Of a DNA stretch of 24,553 bases, positions 1-8,534 are shown piece by piece. The notes under the pieces are model-generated. The model was not told the DNA's origin. It made no database searches and saw only the letters and a program-made list of their open reading frames with translations. The stretch lies in the NCBI GenBank assembly GCA_020650975.1, contig JAIPMN010026400.1, positions 1 through 24,553 on the forward strand, read 5' to 3'. Both the position numbers and the translations under genes were made by a program. The DNA is from Apostichopus californicus. Taxonomy: Eukaryota > Echinodermata > Holothuroidea > Aspidochirotida > Stichopodidae. Position 1 is the stretch's first letter; each line of letters opens with the position of its first letter.

Positions 1-197
1 AGGGTTGCCACAAACTTCCACTGGGATGCCAGCTTCAGGAGTCCAATAGCTTTGGGGTCCTGTTTCTCAGCTGCCTGTCTCTCCAGACTGATAAGGACAC
101 TCGACATTATCTGTCGCATCGTAGAGCAGGCTTGGTCATGTGACAAGCATCTAGTTGTCAGGGCTCGTTTTGGCTTCAGAACCGGGTCTGCAAGTGA
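1..197 (-). CDS. hAT-like gene, exon with TRCLSHD motif, cut by window edge
   Basis: It enters in phase 0 after acceptor TTTTTCATGAG and reads SLADPVLKPKRALTTRCLSH and on to the window start (LLKLASQWKFVATL). Family members have DPxLKxKxAxxTRWLSHD here, so the frame and acceptor choice are well supported. An alternative acceptor 10 bp further in (CTTGCAG) would break the frame. Confidence 0.65.
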
Positions 198-310
198 CTC
201 ATGAAAAAGATAAAATAATCATTGACATTGCGTAATCATGGAATGACAGTTGCCTTAGAGGGAACTAGTAGCACAATTAGCCTATAGCTGTAAGTGGGGG
301 CAGTACTCAC

Positions 311-482
311 CTGGATGGATCGTAGGGCTCCAGTACGCATAGCAGAAGCATCATAATACTGGTACAACATCTGAAGTAGGTCATTGAACTTCTTGATGTA
401 GGGAACTTTTTTTCCCAACATCAGCCACGGCCAGAGCAAGGCGATGTGCAACGCAGTGGCAGCTCACTGTCATTGGTGACAA
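311..482 (-). CDS. hAT-like gene, exon with CHCVAHRLALA motif and A7 frameshift
   Basis: The acceptor is TTACATTTCAG and the donor ATCCAG/GTGAGTACT. The first half reads SCHCVAHRLALAVADVGKK and the second half VPYIKKFNDLLQMLYQYYD, but the two are in different frames. The switch is at the 7-A run at plus positions 407-413. With six A the exon would be 171 bp and join exon 197-1 in phase. This is a single-base homopolymer lesion, or a sequencing or assembly error. Confidence 0.7.
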
Positions 483-609
483 CTGAAATGTAAAAAAAAA
501 AGAATTTTTCAGTATTCCTGACGATTTGACTCCAACCAAACTCATTATCTCATCCTACTTTATGAATTGTTATAAAGTTGAAGTCATTCACAAATGATGG
601 GGAACTTAC

Positions 610-762
610 GCGTTTCAGTTGTGTGGCAACACCATTTCTGCAACCGACCATGACGCTGGCACCATCACTACCAAATCCAGCTACCTTCTGCAGCTCAAGA
701 TCGTTCGCCTCCAAAAAAGATACTAATGTGTCTGTCATGGCATCTGCCGTAACAGAACGCAT
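610..762 (-). CDS. hAT-like gene, exon with GFGSDGASVMVG motif
   Basis: This exon is 153 bp (51 codons), phase 0 to phase 0, with acceptor TTTATTGCAG and donor CGC/GTAAGTT. It encodes KVAGFGSDGASVMVG and NGVATQLKR, a highly conserved block of ZNF862-like hAT proteins holding the second Asp. It joins in frame to exon 482-311. Confidence 0.75.
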
Positions 763-905
763 CTGCAATAAAGGGACACAACATAATAAGATTATTATCA
801 AAATAATTGTAGAATATATGATATAGGCCTATATCATTCAATTCACTCATTCAATGATAGTGACAACTTGGACATAGTTGAATCTGAACTTTGAACTTGG
901 CTCAC

Positions 906-1065
906 CTCCTCGGTTCCCATGAAAGAAACGTTTCTGTCTTGTCCACATACTTGATATATACAAGCATCTGCTCGATGGTGGTGATGTCCGTGGACTCATC
1001 TATCAGGATGGAGAAGACGGGAGACTCCCTGATGGTGTCAAGTCGGTCCTCCTTGATTGTTTGAC
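906..1065 (-). CDS. hAT-like gene, exon with ILIDESTD core motif
   Basis: The acceptor is CCTTCCAAAG and the donor AG/GTGAGC. The frame reads TIKEDRLDTIRESPVFSILI followed by DESTDITTIEQMLVYIKYVD. The LIDESTD motif contains the first catalytic-type Asp of hAT transposases. The exon leaves phase 2 while the next exon (762-610) enters at phase 0, so this junction does not keep frame as read. Confidence 0.65.
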
Positions 1066-1370
1066 CTTTGGAAGGTTGGAAAAAGTGTACTAATACAACA
1101 GGGATCATAGGAACCCACACCCAGCCCCCTATGCAATAACATGCCAGTGATAGAGAATAATCTATCCAATTGAGAGCCACAAATTGATACAAATATTCCT
1201 ACATATCTGGTTGATCCAGTCACGCCCCACCTTCACGTCACCTCAAGTTCTCCTCTGACAGCAAGCCAGGGAGTTTGGACATTCCAAGATGAAACTGTGA
1301 AAGTGTACATAAGTACAATTATGATGAGCTACTCACTCACAGCTAGGAAAAATATATGTTCATTCCTCAC

Positions 1371-1766
1371 CTAAACACCATACCATTTCCTGCATGGTAC
1401 GTTCCGAGGTGTAGTTGGTGACGTTATCAATGTTGAGAGCATCGAAATAGGTGCATCCCAAGTCTTTCACCAGGGAGAGAAGGCTCTTGTACTTCGTGGT
1501 ATAAGCTACGTCTTGCTTGACCAGCCAATACATGCAGCGCATGGCGCCCATGAATGCTGTTTCTTGAACGGTAATAACTTTGGCCATGGCTCCTCTTCTT
1601 TTGGCAGCTTCTCGTTGCCCTTCCATGCCGACAGCTACTAGGTGATGGCTCACGTGACTGTGCTCATGCAGCCTATCTAGTCGATAAGAGGTGCTTGCAA
1701 CAGCGGTCCAGGTTTTGACGCCCTTCCCATGTTGACTATGCTTACTGCAGAGCATGCAGAACATCC
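1371..1766 (-). CDS. hAT-like gene, exon with N-terminal Cys/His-rich segment
   Basis: This 396-bp exon runs from acceptor TTTTGGCAG to donor TTTAG/GTGAGG. It is open throughout in the frame that starts MFCMLCSKH. A CxxC near its start and HEHSHVSHH about 35 residues later resemble the TTF/BED-like finger that precedes hAT cores in ZNF862-type proteins. The rest (ETAFMGAMRCMYWLVKQ and after) is the helical linker typical of the family. No initiator Met is assigned, because the exon begins after a splice acceptor and upstream exons were not found. Confidence 0.65.
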
Positions 1767-2080
1767 CTGCCAAAACAAAATATATTCAGTAAAAAGCTTG
1801 CGTTGATTGACGCAACCGCACAACAACAATAAGAAGAACGTTACTTTGAAAAACGTTTTAGAAACAATTGAAAAGCACGAGTCTTCTAAAAAAGTTTCGA
1901 CGGTATAGCCTGGGGGTTGCACCAGATTCTTCTGAATATACTTTCAATCAAACATTTCTGAATGTGATGGAAACACTCTTTTAACATTCGTTTCACTCGA
2001 GTCAAAATAAAATATTCCGCTCTACCATTTGTGAAACATTTTAGAAATATTTCGAAAACGTCTTGTGTTTGCTATTTCAT
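1767..2080. other. Non-coding stretch upstream of the hAT-like gene exons
   Basis: No coding exon, RNA gene or clear repeat was recognised here. It is AT-rich and probably intronic or 5' flanking sequence of the minus-strand hAT-like gene. Confidence 0.3.
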
Positions 2081-2245
2081 CAAGGGCGCAACCACTGGGG
2101 GTCCGGTCAGGGACCATTCCCCCAACTTTTATGAGGTCCTCCGCTGGCTCCGCACATAGGCCCAATGCTGTACGCCCACACAAAATGTTTCTCTTGTCTG
2201 CTATGGACCCCCCCCCTAAACTTTCAGCCAGTGGTTGCGCCTTTG
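2081..2245. mobile_element. 165-bp hAT-type MITE, copy 1
   Basis: Terminal inverted repeats are CAAGGGCGCAACCACTGG at the left and CAAAGGCGCAACCACTGG read inward from the right, with one mismatch in 18. Flanks 2073-2080 (TATTTCAT) and 2246-2253 (CATTTCAT) match at 7 of 8 bases, as expected for the 8-bp target duplication of hAT elements. There is no coding capacity. It is related along its length to the copy at 2406-2570. Confidence 0.75.
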
Positions 2246-2405
2246 CATTTCATCCATGTCTACAGTAAATCGACCTCTTTGAATTTGAATGATTTCCTCA
2301 TCTAACGAAGGCTTAGAAAATAAATACCCCATTTCTCAAATGTTGCCAACTTTACTTTGCGACCAGATGTCACTATGTCAGCCAAGATCTCATCGTGGAA
2401 TTTGC

Positions 2406-2570
2406 CAGGGGCCGCAACCACCGAGGGGAAAGGTGGGGAGGTCGTGATTACTCCCGACAATTATAAGTGGGCCACCGCACACTACTTAGCATCACTCGCC
2501 TGCATAAAACTTTGCTATTTATTGCTTTGTATCTCCTCCCCCCATCTCTCAACCTGTGGTTGTGCCCTTG
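2406..2570. mobile_element. 165-bp hAT-type MITE, copy 2
   Basis: It starts CAGGGGCCGCAACCACCG and ends with the complement of CAAGGGCACAACCACAGG. Length is 165 bp, the same as copy 1, and the interior follows the same order (GGTC block, CCGCAC block, AAAA block, C-rich run before the right end). No convincing 8-bp target duplication is visible, so this copy is older or its ends are slightly misplaced. Confidence 0.6.
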
Positions 2571-3131
2571 GGAATCACTGTCGGAATTCAAGGATTGCAA
2601 AGTCAAGTTTCGGTATGTCACAGCTCGTAGTAGGCCTACATTAATTTAATTGGCACAATTTACAAATAACTCGCAAGAATTAATAGCCTATCATAGTGCG
2701 TTCGTAGGCTCATACACTCAGCGGCGGTGAATGCACGAACATTTGGACTGGGCTGAGTGATACAGGCAACACTACACACACTGAAATTGCTCGTCAGGCA
2801 TTGACGTGACTCGACGAACACAGCTGCCGATGCCTACAATGAGCAATGGCTAATTGACCAATCGGGGCGCTTGGCTGCCTCGTGCACCGCAACTCACAGG
2901 CGCTCTCGTTCAGCAGAGCTGCGAGCGGCCGTGCGGAATAGGCGACAGGTCGACAGACAAAACGGCTCGAACTTGGCTACATTTTGATGTGCTGTATATT
3001 TCGTCAGAAGTTGTTATCACAATTACAATCATTTATAAAAATTTTCATTCTCATAAACACACACGATTTGTCACTACATCGCCCCGCATTCCTTGAATTT
3101 AGCTGCTAGGCCTGGTAATTAACTTGAGTCG
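2571..3131. promoter_or_regulatory. CpG-containing gap, possible promoter region
   Basis: About 2690-2980 is richer in CpG than its surroundings and contains a CCAAT box in GACCAATCGGGGCGC near 2857. No exon was recognised on either strand. It could be a promoter for the minus-strand hAT-like gene, but no TATA, initiator or transcript evidence supports this. Confidence 0.2.
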
Positions 3132-3136
3132 CCGAT
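3132..3136. repeat. Target-site duplication, left copy
   Basis: CCGAT directly precedes the LTR TGTCATG and is repeated exactly after the other LTR at 8849-8853. Confidence 0.93.
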
Positions 3137-3450
3137 TGTCATGTTTGCTTGTTTAGATATATGAGTTCTTTTAAGCAATCAAGTAGAACACAGTCGACGT
3201 TGAGTATTAACAAATAACATGTTATAATTTATTGCGTTACACCATGCTGTACAAGACAGATATAGGACGACATGTCCAAGGTTACGTATTGACAGATGGA
3301 GAAACAGGGTGAACAAGGACGAGCAGACGGCATGCTTTGACTTATATACCAATATGCAAATACCTATCTCATTAACATACAGGTGCAGATTATACAATGT
3401 AGTGCATCGTTTGCACACGTACATATGAATGCATATTCAATAACATTACA
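3137..3450 (-). repeat. 3' LTR of the gypsy element
   Basis: This 314-bp repeat has plus-strand ends TG...CA and matches 8535-8848 except at five positions: two adjacent in TTACACC versus TTACATA, and one each in TACAAGAC, GAGAAACA and CACACGTAC. On the minus strand it has TATATAAG at 3348-3341 and AATAAA at 3233-3228, the latter probably the element's polyadenylation signal. Confidence 0.95.
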
Positions 3451-3463
3451 TCCCCCTTTCTTT
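3451..3463 (-). other. Polypurine tract
   Basis: AAAGAAAGGGGGA on the minus strand ends exactly at the 3' LTR. This is the expected plus-strand DNA primer site of an LTR retrotransposon. Confidence 0.85.
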
Positions 3464-3577
3464 AATAAGTTGGGAGTCTTAGATAGGCTACACTTCAATT
3501 AAACTTTCTTAATAATTACAAGGGCTTTGTGTAAGTCTGGTAGTATTTCGAAAACAATACTACACAGCTTGTAAAAA

Positions 3578-3990
3578 TTATAGATCCAACATTACTCTCT
3601 TCTTTACTCTCCGACCAGACCTAGTAACATAAACATCTTCTTGTGGGTCTGGACCTTCTGGTTCTGGTGCCAGAATATTTTCTATTTCTGAACTGGGGTC
3701 AAATTATGGGTTATAATATCTGACTGGGGTAGAACCTTTTCCCCTTCCTTTAAATGTTTCCTATTCCTCCTCAGGATTCCGCCCGAGTCGGTTTGAATTT
3801 CATACGATCGTGGTTCATGTCTTTGCTTTAGTAATGTACCTGGGGTCCATTTGCCTGAACTTTGATCTTGTACATATACACTTTGTCCGGGAACCAACGG
3901 ACTGGAAGGTTTTGCTGTTTTTATCATGATAGAATTTCTGTACGTCTTGCCTATCCTGCATACACTAAAAAATTTAATCACGATCAACAT
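3578..3990 (-). pseudogene. pol: pol segment 5: integrase C-terminal domain and pol tail, frame-broken
   Basis: The open piece 3990-3682 contains a GQSVYVQDQSSGKWTPG-type C-terminal chromatin/DNA-binding region followed by a basic patch (RRNRKHLK). Its first ~20 codons are in the wrong frame: the family-like reading uses another frame up to a 5-A run on the minus strand (plus 3918-3922), where one base too many shifts it. Near 3690 the frame shifts again into an acidic then basic tail (PEPEGPDPQEDVYVTRSGRR) that ends at TAA 3580-3578, so the annotated 3' end extends past the open piece. Confidence 0.75.
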
Positions 3991-4459
3991 TCTTATTTTG
4001 TACTCTGACAGGAAGATTAGATTTCACTTTACGATTGAGCAGTAGTTCTGCTGGAGACGGTATTTTACTGTCTACAGGCGTTGCTCTGAGACATAATAAG
4101 GCTAAATAAACATCTGTATTTGTCTGCTTTGCCTTGACCATCGTGTTTTTTACGATTTGAACTTGTCTCTCTATGTAACCATTAGACTCAGGATACCTAG
4201 GACTCGAGGTTATATGCCTAAAGTTCCATTGTTTTGCAAAATCCTTAAAGCTTTGGCTTGAGTATTGACATCCATTGTCAGATACTAGCTTTTCAGGTAT
4301 ACCATATTCTGAAAACACACTTTTACACATATCAATTACTGTATTACTAGTAGATTTGCCTTTAGGTATAGACTTGACAATAAAGAATTTTGAGTAGTAG
4401 TCAGCAAGTAGAAGGTATTCACTTCCACTAACATAAAACAAGTCTGACCCAATTACTTG
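3974..4459 (-). CDS. pol: pol segment 4: integrase catalytic core (DDE)
   Basis: The reading resumes after TAG 4462-4460. The first catalytic Asp is the codon at 4444-4442 (GSD before LFYV). In the 155-aa piece starting at 4441 the second Asp is D55 (SDNG) and the Glu is E91 (NGYIER), giving the D-D-35-E spacing of retroviral-type integrases. It ends at TAA 3976-3974. The core would insert the element cDNA with a 5-bp stagger, in line with the CCGAT duplication. Confidence 0.9.
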   Translation of the reverse strand, partial: QVIGSDLFYVSGSEYLLLADYYSKFFIVKSIPKGKSTSNTVIDMCKSVFSEYGIPEKLVSDNGCQYSSQSFKDFAKQWNFRHITSSPRYPESNGYIERQVQIVKNTMVKAKQTNTDVYLALLCLRATPVDSKIPSPAELLLNRKVKSNLPVRVQNKNVDRD

Positions 4460-4696
4460 CTACGGTCTAGTTGGGAGTTCTGGTTGTTCTAGTGGTTCTG
4501 AGGCCTGGGAATTACCATGTTCCTGGCAATGAACACACACTCTAACCATCTCCTCGATATCCTTATTGATATTAACCGAATAAACACATGTTTTGGCTCT
4601 AAGCTGACATTTTACAATTCCTTGGTGCCCAGTATGAACTTTTTCGAGTATTTCAGACTGCATAGTTGATGGAATAATTATTCTGTCACCTTTCAT
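4460..4696 (-). CDS. pol: pol segment 3: integrase N-terminal HHCC zinc finger
   Basis: This is a 78-aa open segment beginning MKGDRIIIP. It holds the HHCC finger: H21, H24, C54 and C57 (HTGHQG ... CVHC). It ends at TAG 4462-4460, and the same frame continues into the catalytic core, where most relatives have Trp, so this is a simple nonsense change. A short deletion or frameshift separates it from segment 2. Confidence 0.88.
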   Translation of the reverse strand: MKGDRIIIPSTMQSEILEKVHTGHQGIVKCQLRAKTCVYSVNINKDIEEMVRVCVHCQEHGNSQASEPLEQPELPTRP

Positions 4697-5396
4697 GATA
4701 AGACCATTCTCTAAGTGACCAGTATTTATGGATCAGTTTTGGGGCTTCACGGCGCTTTGCAGGCCACCCATTTAATATAATGTCTTTGAAGACGTTTAAC
4801 TCTGGGTCTGACTTAGTTTCACTATTAAGTGACGTAACTTTCTCATCAGAGAATTTAAAAAAGTTAACAGTAACATGTTGTTTTTCCACTGGACCTTCCT
4901 CTAGTGGACTGAACCTAGACAGTGCATCAGCTATAAGCATATCCTTTCCAGGTTTAAACTGAATCTTCATGTCATAACCTTGTAATCTTAATAATAACCT
5001 CTGTAACCTAGGTGGTGCTGCACCTAAGTTCTTCAATTTTATCATTTCAAGTGGCTTGTGGTCACTTTTGACAATGAAATGTTTTCCATAAATATAGGTG
5101 TAAAACCTCTCACATGCATACACAACTGCCAGCATTTCACGTTCTATGTTGGCATACCTTTGTTGGGTTTCAGTTAGGGCTTTTGATGCAAAATAAACTG
5201 GTTTAGAATCTTGCAATAACACACATCCAATTCCTTTCATGGATGCATCCACTTCAATGACACTTTCCTTATTGGGATCAAAATACGCAAAAATTACTTG
5301 CTTTCTAATTAGTTCCTTTATCTGCTTAAAGGATTGATTATGGGAGTTTGTCCAATGAAACTCCGTATCGGCCTTCAGTAAGGACCTTAAGAGCAA
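4686..5396 (-). CDS. pol: pol segment 2: RT connection and RNase H
   Basis: This is a 236-aa open segment whose first codon is TTG, so it is a continuation, not a start. RNase H is recognisable from VDAS (D50), the IERE helix (E85/E87), SDHKPL (D112) and ADALSR (D157). It is in a different frame from the end of segment 1: the frame after the 5536 TAG ends at another stop near 5390, so an indel lies around 5396-5415. It leaves frame again near 4700-4720 before the integrase zinc finger. Confidence 0.9.
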   Translation of the reverse strand: MLLRSLLKADTEFHWTNSHNQSFKQIKELIRKQVIFAYFDPNKESVIEVDASMKGIGCVLLQDSKPVYFASKALTETQQRYANIEREMLAVVYACERFYTYIYGKHFIVKSDHKPLEMIKLKNLGAAPPRLQRLLLRLQGYDMKIQFKPGKDMLIADALSRFSPLEEGPVEKQHVTVNFFKFSDEKVTSLNSETKSDPELNVFKDIILNGWPAKRREAPKLIHKYWSLREWSYHER

Positions 5397-5533
5397 GTGG
5401 AAAGGTTTGGAAGAAATGCTGACATATACGTGGCTATGCCCATAAATTCTTGAAGCTCTTTCTTGTTAATTGGGGCTTCAATTTTTTCTATAGCCTTAAC
5501 CTTTTCAGGGTCTGGGTGCACACCTTCTGAGTC

Positions 5534-6730
5534 CTAAATTGACCCAAAGAATTTAATACTTGGCTTCTTAATTTCACACTTCTCGTAATTGAACACAAGT
5601 CCCTTCTCTCTTGCCACTTTCATGAGCCTGTGGAGATTTTCATCATGTTCTTCCTCTGTTTTGCCATACACACCTATGTCATCAGAAATTCCAAAAGTAC
5701 CTGGACATAACTCCAAAATTTGATCCATCTTTGCCTGGAATATGTCCTGACTAACAGACAAGCCGAATGGCAGTCTTTTAAATCTATACCGTCCAAAAGG
5801 ACTATTAAAGGTAGTTAGGAAACTGGATTCTTTATCCAACATGATAGACCAATACCCATGTCTAGCATCCAATTTGGAGAATACGGTACTGTGTGCAAGC
5901 TTATGAGTAATTTCCTCCAATGTTTGAGTTTTATGGTAAGTACGTTTAGTGGCAGAGTTTAAGTCTTTGGGGTCTAGGCATACGCGCCACTTCCCATTGG
6001 GTTTTTGGGAGTACACTACACTAGAGACCCAATCAGTTGGCTCTGTTACAGATTCAATTACACCTACTTTCTCCATGTCCTCTAATTCTTTCTTTACATC
6101 CTCTATTATTTGTATTGGACATCTACGAGCAGCATGAATTACCGGTGGAACATCTGTGTTTATAACAATATGGTAGTTTCCTTCTAATTTGCCAATCCCT
6201 TCAAATCTATCAGGGTATAACTGTCTTAAGTCCTCTGTAGTGTCAATTTTAGTGATATCAACAGACACTCCACAATGCAAGGTAACTAACTTCAATAATA
6301 GGGATGAGTTTAATCCCAAAATAGCTGGACCTTTGACATCAGCAACATCAAATTCAATTTCTATGGTTCTATTACGAAACTCGCATTTTAAGGTATGAGT
6401 ACCAAAATGACGTATGACGCTATCATTGTAAGCCATGACCATGGTTTCGATAGGTTTAGTAGATCTGGGCAGTGGATTGCCACTTTTATCAATACAATGA
6501 GGATACATTTGTCTAAATATACGCAATGGCAAAACGTTTCCTTCGGCACCAGTATCAACTTTGACCTTTAGTGTGGCTGGCTGATCACCTATAACTATGT
6601 TCAGGTTGACAGCAGCTTGATTATCAGCTACTTTTTGAAGACCATTTATATTGTAAATATATACTGAATCAAAACGAAGGTTTTCGGCACCTCGGTTTAG
6701 ACGAGAATCACTCTGGTTTACTATGTGCAT
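5534..6730 (-). CDS. pol: pol segment 1: aspartic protease and reverse transcriptase
   Basis: This is a 398-aa open segment. The protease has the active-site DTGA at residues 59-62 and the C-terminal ILGL at 137-140. The reverse transcriptase follows: KPNGKWRVCLDPKDLN at 243-258, KLDARHGYW at 287-294, LPFGLSVSQDIFQ at 320-332 and the catalytic S-D-D at 349-351. The Met at 6730 lies inside the end of gag, and pol is in the +1 frame relative to gag. An upstream in-frame TGA (6736-6734) means pol must be reached by frameshifting, re-initiation, or a lost base. The segment stops early at TAG 5536-5534, while the same frame continues with family-like sequence afterwards, so this is a nonsense mutation within RT. 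Confidence 0.92.
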   Translation of the reverse strand: MHIVNQSDSRLNRGAENLRFDSVYIYNINGLQKVADNQAAVNLNIVIGDQPATLKVKVDTGAEGNVLPLRIFRQMYPHCIDKSGNPLPRSTKPIETMVMAYNDSVIRHFGTHTLKCEFRNRTIEIEFDVADVKGPAILGLNSSLLLKLVTLHCGVSVDITKIDTTEDLRQLYPDRFEGIGKLEGNYHIVINTDVPPVIHAARRCPIQIIEDVKKELEDMEKVGVIESVTEPTDWVSSVVYSQKPNGKWRVCLDPKDLNSATKRTYHKTQTLEEITHKLAHSTVFSKLDARHGYWSIMLDKESSFLTTFNSPFGRYRFKRLPFGLSVSQDIFQAKMDQILELCPGTFGISDDIGVYGKTEEEHDENLHRLMKVAREKGLVFNYEKCEIKKPSIKFFGSI

Positions 6731-7557
6731 TTGTCAAACTGTTTACATGTTGCTCACCTTGGAGCTTACGAGGTTTAAAACTGCCTCTTCCCCTTTTTGA
6801 ATGATCACCCTTTGCATTACGTCTCTTTTGTCTACATACCGATTCCCAATGGTTTGGCTTTCCACAAAAAATTACAATTTGTCCCTTCGGCCGGACACTT
6901 CCCCCTGTGTGGATAATTTAGTCCACACCTAACACACTTCTGGGTATTTCCAGGATGGACTTTGGTATAACCCTTGTACACATAATCTACAGAGAAAGAG
7001 GGTGCATTTAATGCTTCCATATGTGTCCTTGTAGCCTCAAAGGTTCTTGCTACATCTAATGCATCATCTAACTTTAAGGTTTCATCTTTGCCTATCAGAA
7101 TTTGCTGCACCTTCTTGGGTGATGTGCCAATTATTAGCTGTTCAATCAGTCTAATTTCAAACTCAGTTGGATTAAAATTACATTTGCTACCCTGGATTCG
7201 GCAGCGGGTTATGAATTCATCAATATTTTCAGAAGGCATTTGTCTGAATCTTTGAAGTTGGAACCTGCTTAGCCGATAATTTGTCTTTGGTTCAAAGTGT
7301 TTCTCAAACAAGTTAAAAATTTCATCACAACTTTCACGTTGTGTGTCTGTAACATTCCATGTATCAAAAATGTTCATACCCTGCTGGCCCATACACAATA
7401 GTACATATGTGACTTGTATCTTGCCTGTTTTGGCAGATTGTGCCATGGGACCATCAAACATTAAGCGACAATGCTTTTTGAAGTTTCGAAATGATGTTGG
7501 TAAGTCACTTGAATTCCAATGAAATGTTGATGGAGATACGAAATTTCAATCCCCCAT
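6708..7557 (-). pseudogene. gag: gag (capsid and nucleocapsid), broken
   Basis: The longest open piece is 7461-6832 (209 aa). It holds the gag-like helical region (QRESCDEIFNLFEKHF, FQLQRFRQMPSENIDEF) and a zinc knuckle C176-x2-C179-x5-H185-x3-C189. Open reading continues upstream of the Met at 7461 in the same frame to an ATG at 7557-7555, but codon 4 of that reading is TGA (7548-7546). After the first knuckle the reading leaves frame at a 6-T run (minus strand; plus 6866-6871). The adjacent frame then carries a second Cys/His knuckle and a basic tail to a TGA at 6710-6708. So gag has one nonsense and one single-base frameshift. Gag would form the particle shell and bind element RNA. Confidence 0.85.
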
Positions 7558-8523
7558 TTTCGTAACAACGTATTTGAATACTAACTACTAGATTAGAATT
7601 TCACAAATTCCCAGGTTTGATTATACCTATGCTTTTATAGGCCCATGTATCAATGTTATCACTAGTACACTAGCAGTAGCACTATACCATATATACATTA
7701 CCACCTTACAAGCTTAGGCTACTTTGTACGAGCTTAGCTTAATGTTACGTAACACTGACCAGGTTTGTTTACCAGGTATGCAACAATATAGTAGTACATG
7801 AAACAATTTTACGATAGTCATAAAAATTCGTCTTAGTTCATGGAAAGTATCTGTTTGGAACTCCGTCAGTTCAGGTCACCCTCTGCACCCATTAACGTTG
7901 AAGTTGTACTCCGACAGCAAGTAGACTGGACCAGAAACAAGTTTTGCACCTTGTACAGCACACTGCATACGATGGATATCACTACGCTTTCAACGTATGG
8001 AAACTGGAAGACCTTCCAATGACGAGCCCAGAACTGTAGTAGCCAATTCCGCTAAAGGAATATGCTGCGCTCTCCTCAGACGATACATCGTTGCCTGTTC
8101 GTACATCTTATTTAGTAATAATGCGTGGACGTGCTCCTGCATCGCATAGAAACCATAAGCAATGGTCTGGAATGTTGATTGTTCCTTAGGCTGATGTTAT
8201 ACACTCAGCACAATACAAGTACTAATTGGAATAAATAGTATGACTTCTAGACTCTGATGGTATGCCAGTACTGTTGTTTAACGTAATTAGTACATGGTAA
8301 ACTTCCACTGATGAAATAAATATAAGTCTGGTCGAACTGAATGTAACTGAAATGGCGTTTTTTGTTACACGTTCGCCTCGTGGCTTGCACCCTGTCTTCC
8401 CAGCGGCGGACTCACTGTATATTGTAGCTTACTCCATCCATGGTTTTTACCTCCATGCTCCAACGTGCTTCGAAGACTTTCATGCTCTTAGCGACTGTCT
8501 ATTTCTATGGACTGCTTTCCATT
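7558..8523 (-). other. Untranslated leader of the gypsy element
   Basis: About 970 bp lie between the primer site and the gag start region, which is long for a compact gypsy element. No conserved ORF is present on the minus strand; the short plus-strand ORFs at 7840-8022 and 8352-8615 look accidental. It may contain packaging signals, an insertion, or a lost upstream coding segment. Confidence 0.6.
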
Positions 8524-8534
8524 CGCTGCCACCA
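8524..8534 (-). other. Primer-binding site, tRNA-Leu-like
   Basis: TGGTGGCAGCG directly abuts the 5' LTR on the minus strand. It is complementary over 11 bases to a tRNA 3' end CGCTGCCACCA, which matches tRNA-Leu acceptor stems of the kind seen in animals. The tRNA identity is from memory and could be another isoacceptor. Confidence 0.8.

Larger units (their letters stand above)
1..1766 (-). pseudogene. hAT-transposase-like (ZNF862/KIAA1586-type) multi-exon gene, 3' part, frame-broken
   Basis: This is the 3' part of a gene related to the vertebrate ZNF862/KIAA1586 group, which derives from hAT transposases. The exons carry, in order, a Cys-rich N-terminal finger-like segment, the FSILIDESTD motif, the VAGFGSDGASVMVG motif, the CHCVAHRLALA motif and a TRCLSHD motif. 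The last is usually RWLSH in the family, so the Trp is replaced by Cys. Recognisable exons are 1766-1371, 1065-906, 762-610, 482-311 and 197-1, with GT-AG borders. The C-terminal dimerisation region lies beyond the window. Exon 482-311 has a 7-A run (407-413) where the frame needs six, so it is out of frame across its middle. The junctions 1371/1065 and 906/762 also do not keep phase, so an exon between 1371 and 1065 is probably missed or lost (1294-1242 was considered). It may be a decayed hAT copy, a domesticated gene with sequence errors, or a pseudogene. Family assignment is confident; status is not. Confidence 0.7.

Noticed and set aside
1242-1294. Possible 53-bp exon of the hAT-like gene between exons 1371 and 1065
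   Set aside because: It has plausible GT-AG borders, but no entry phase gives an open reading that joins the neighbours in frame.
2854-3096. 80-aa plus-strand ORF
   Set aside because: No recognisable domain; it lies in CpG-containing flanking DNA, and neither codon use nor motifs suggest a gene.
3179-3424. 81-aa ORF, with a near-identical ORF at 8577-8816
   Set aside because: Both lie wholly within the two LTRs and are alike only because the LTRs are copies; no coding features.
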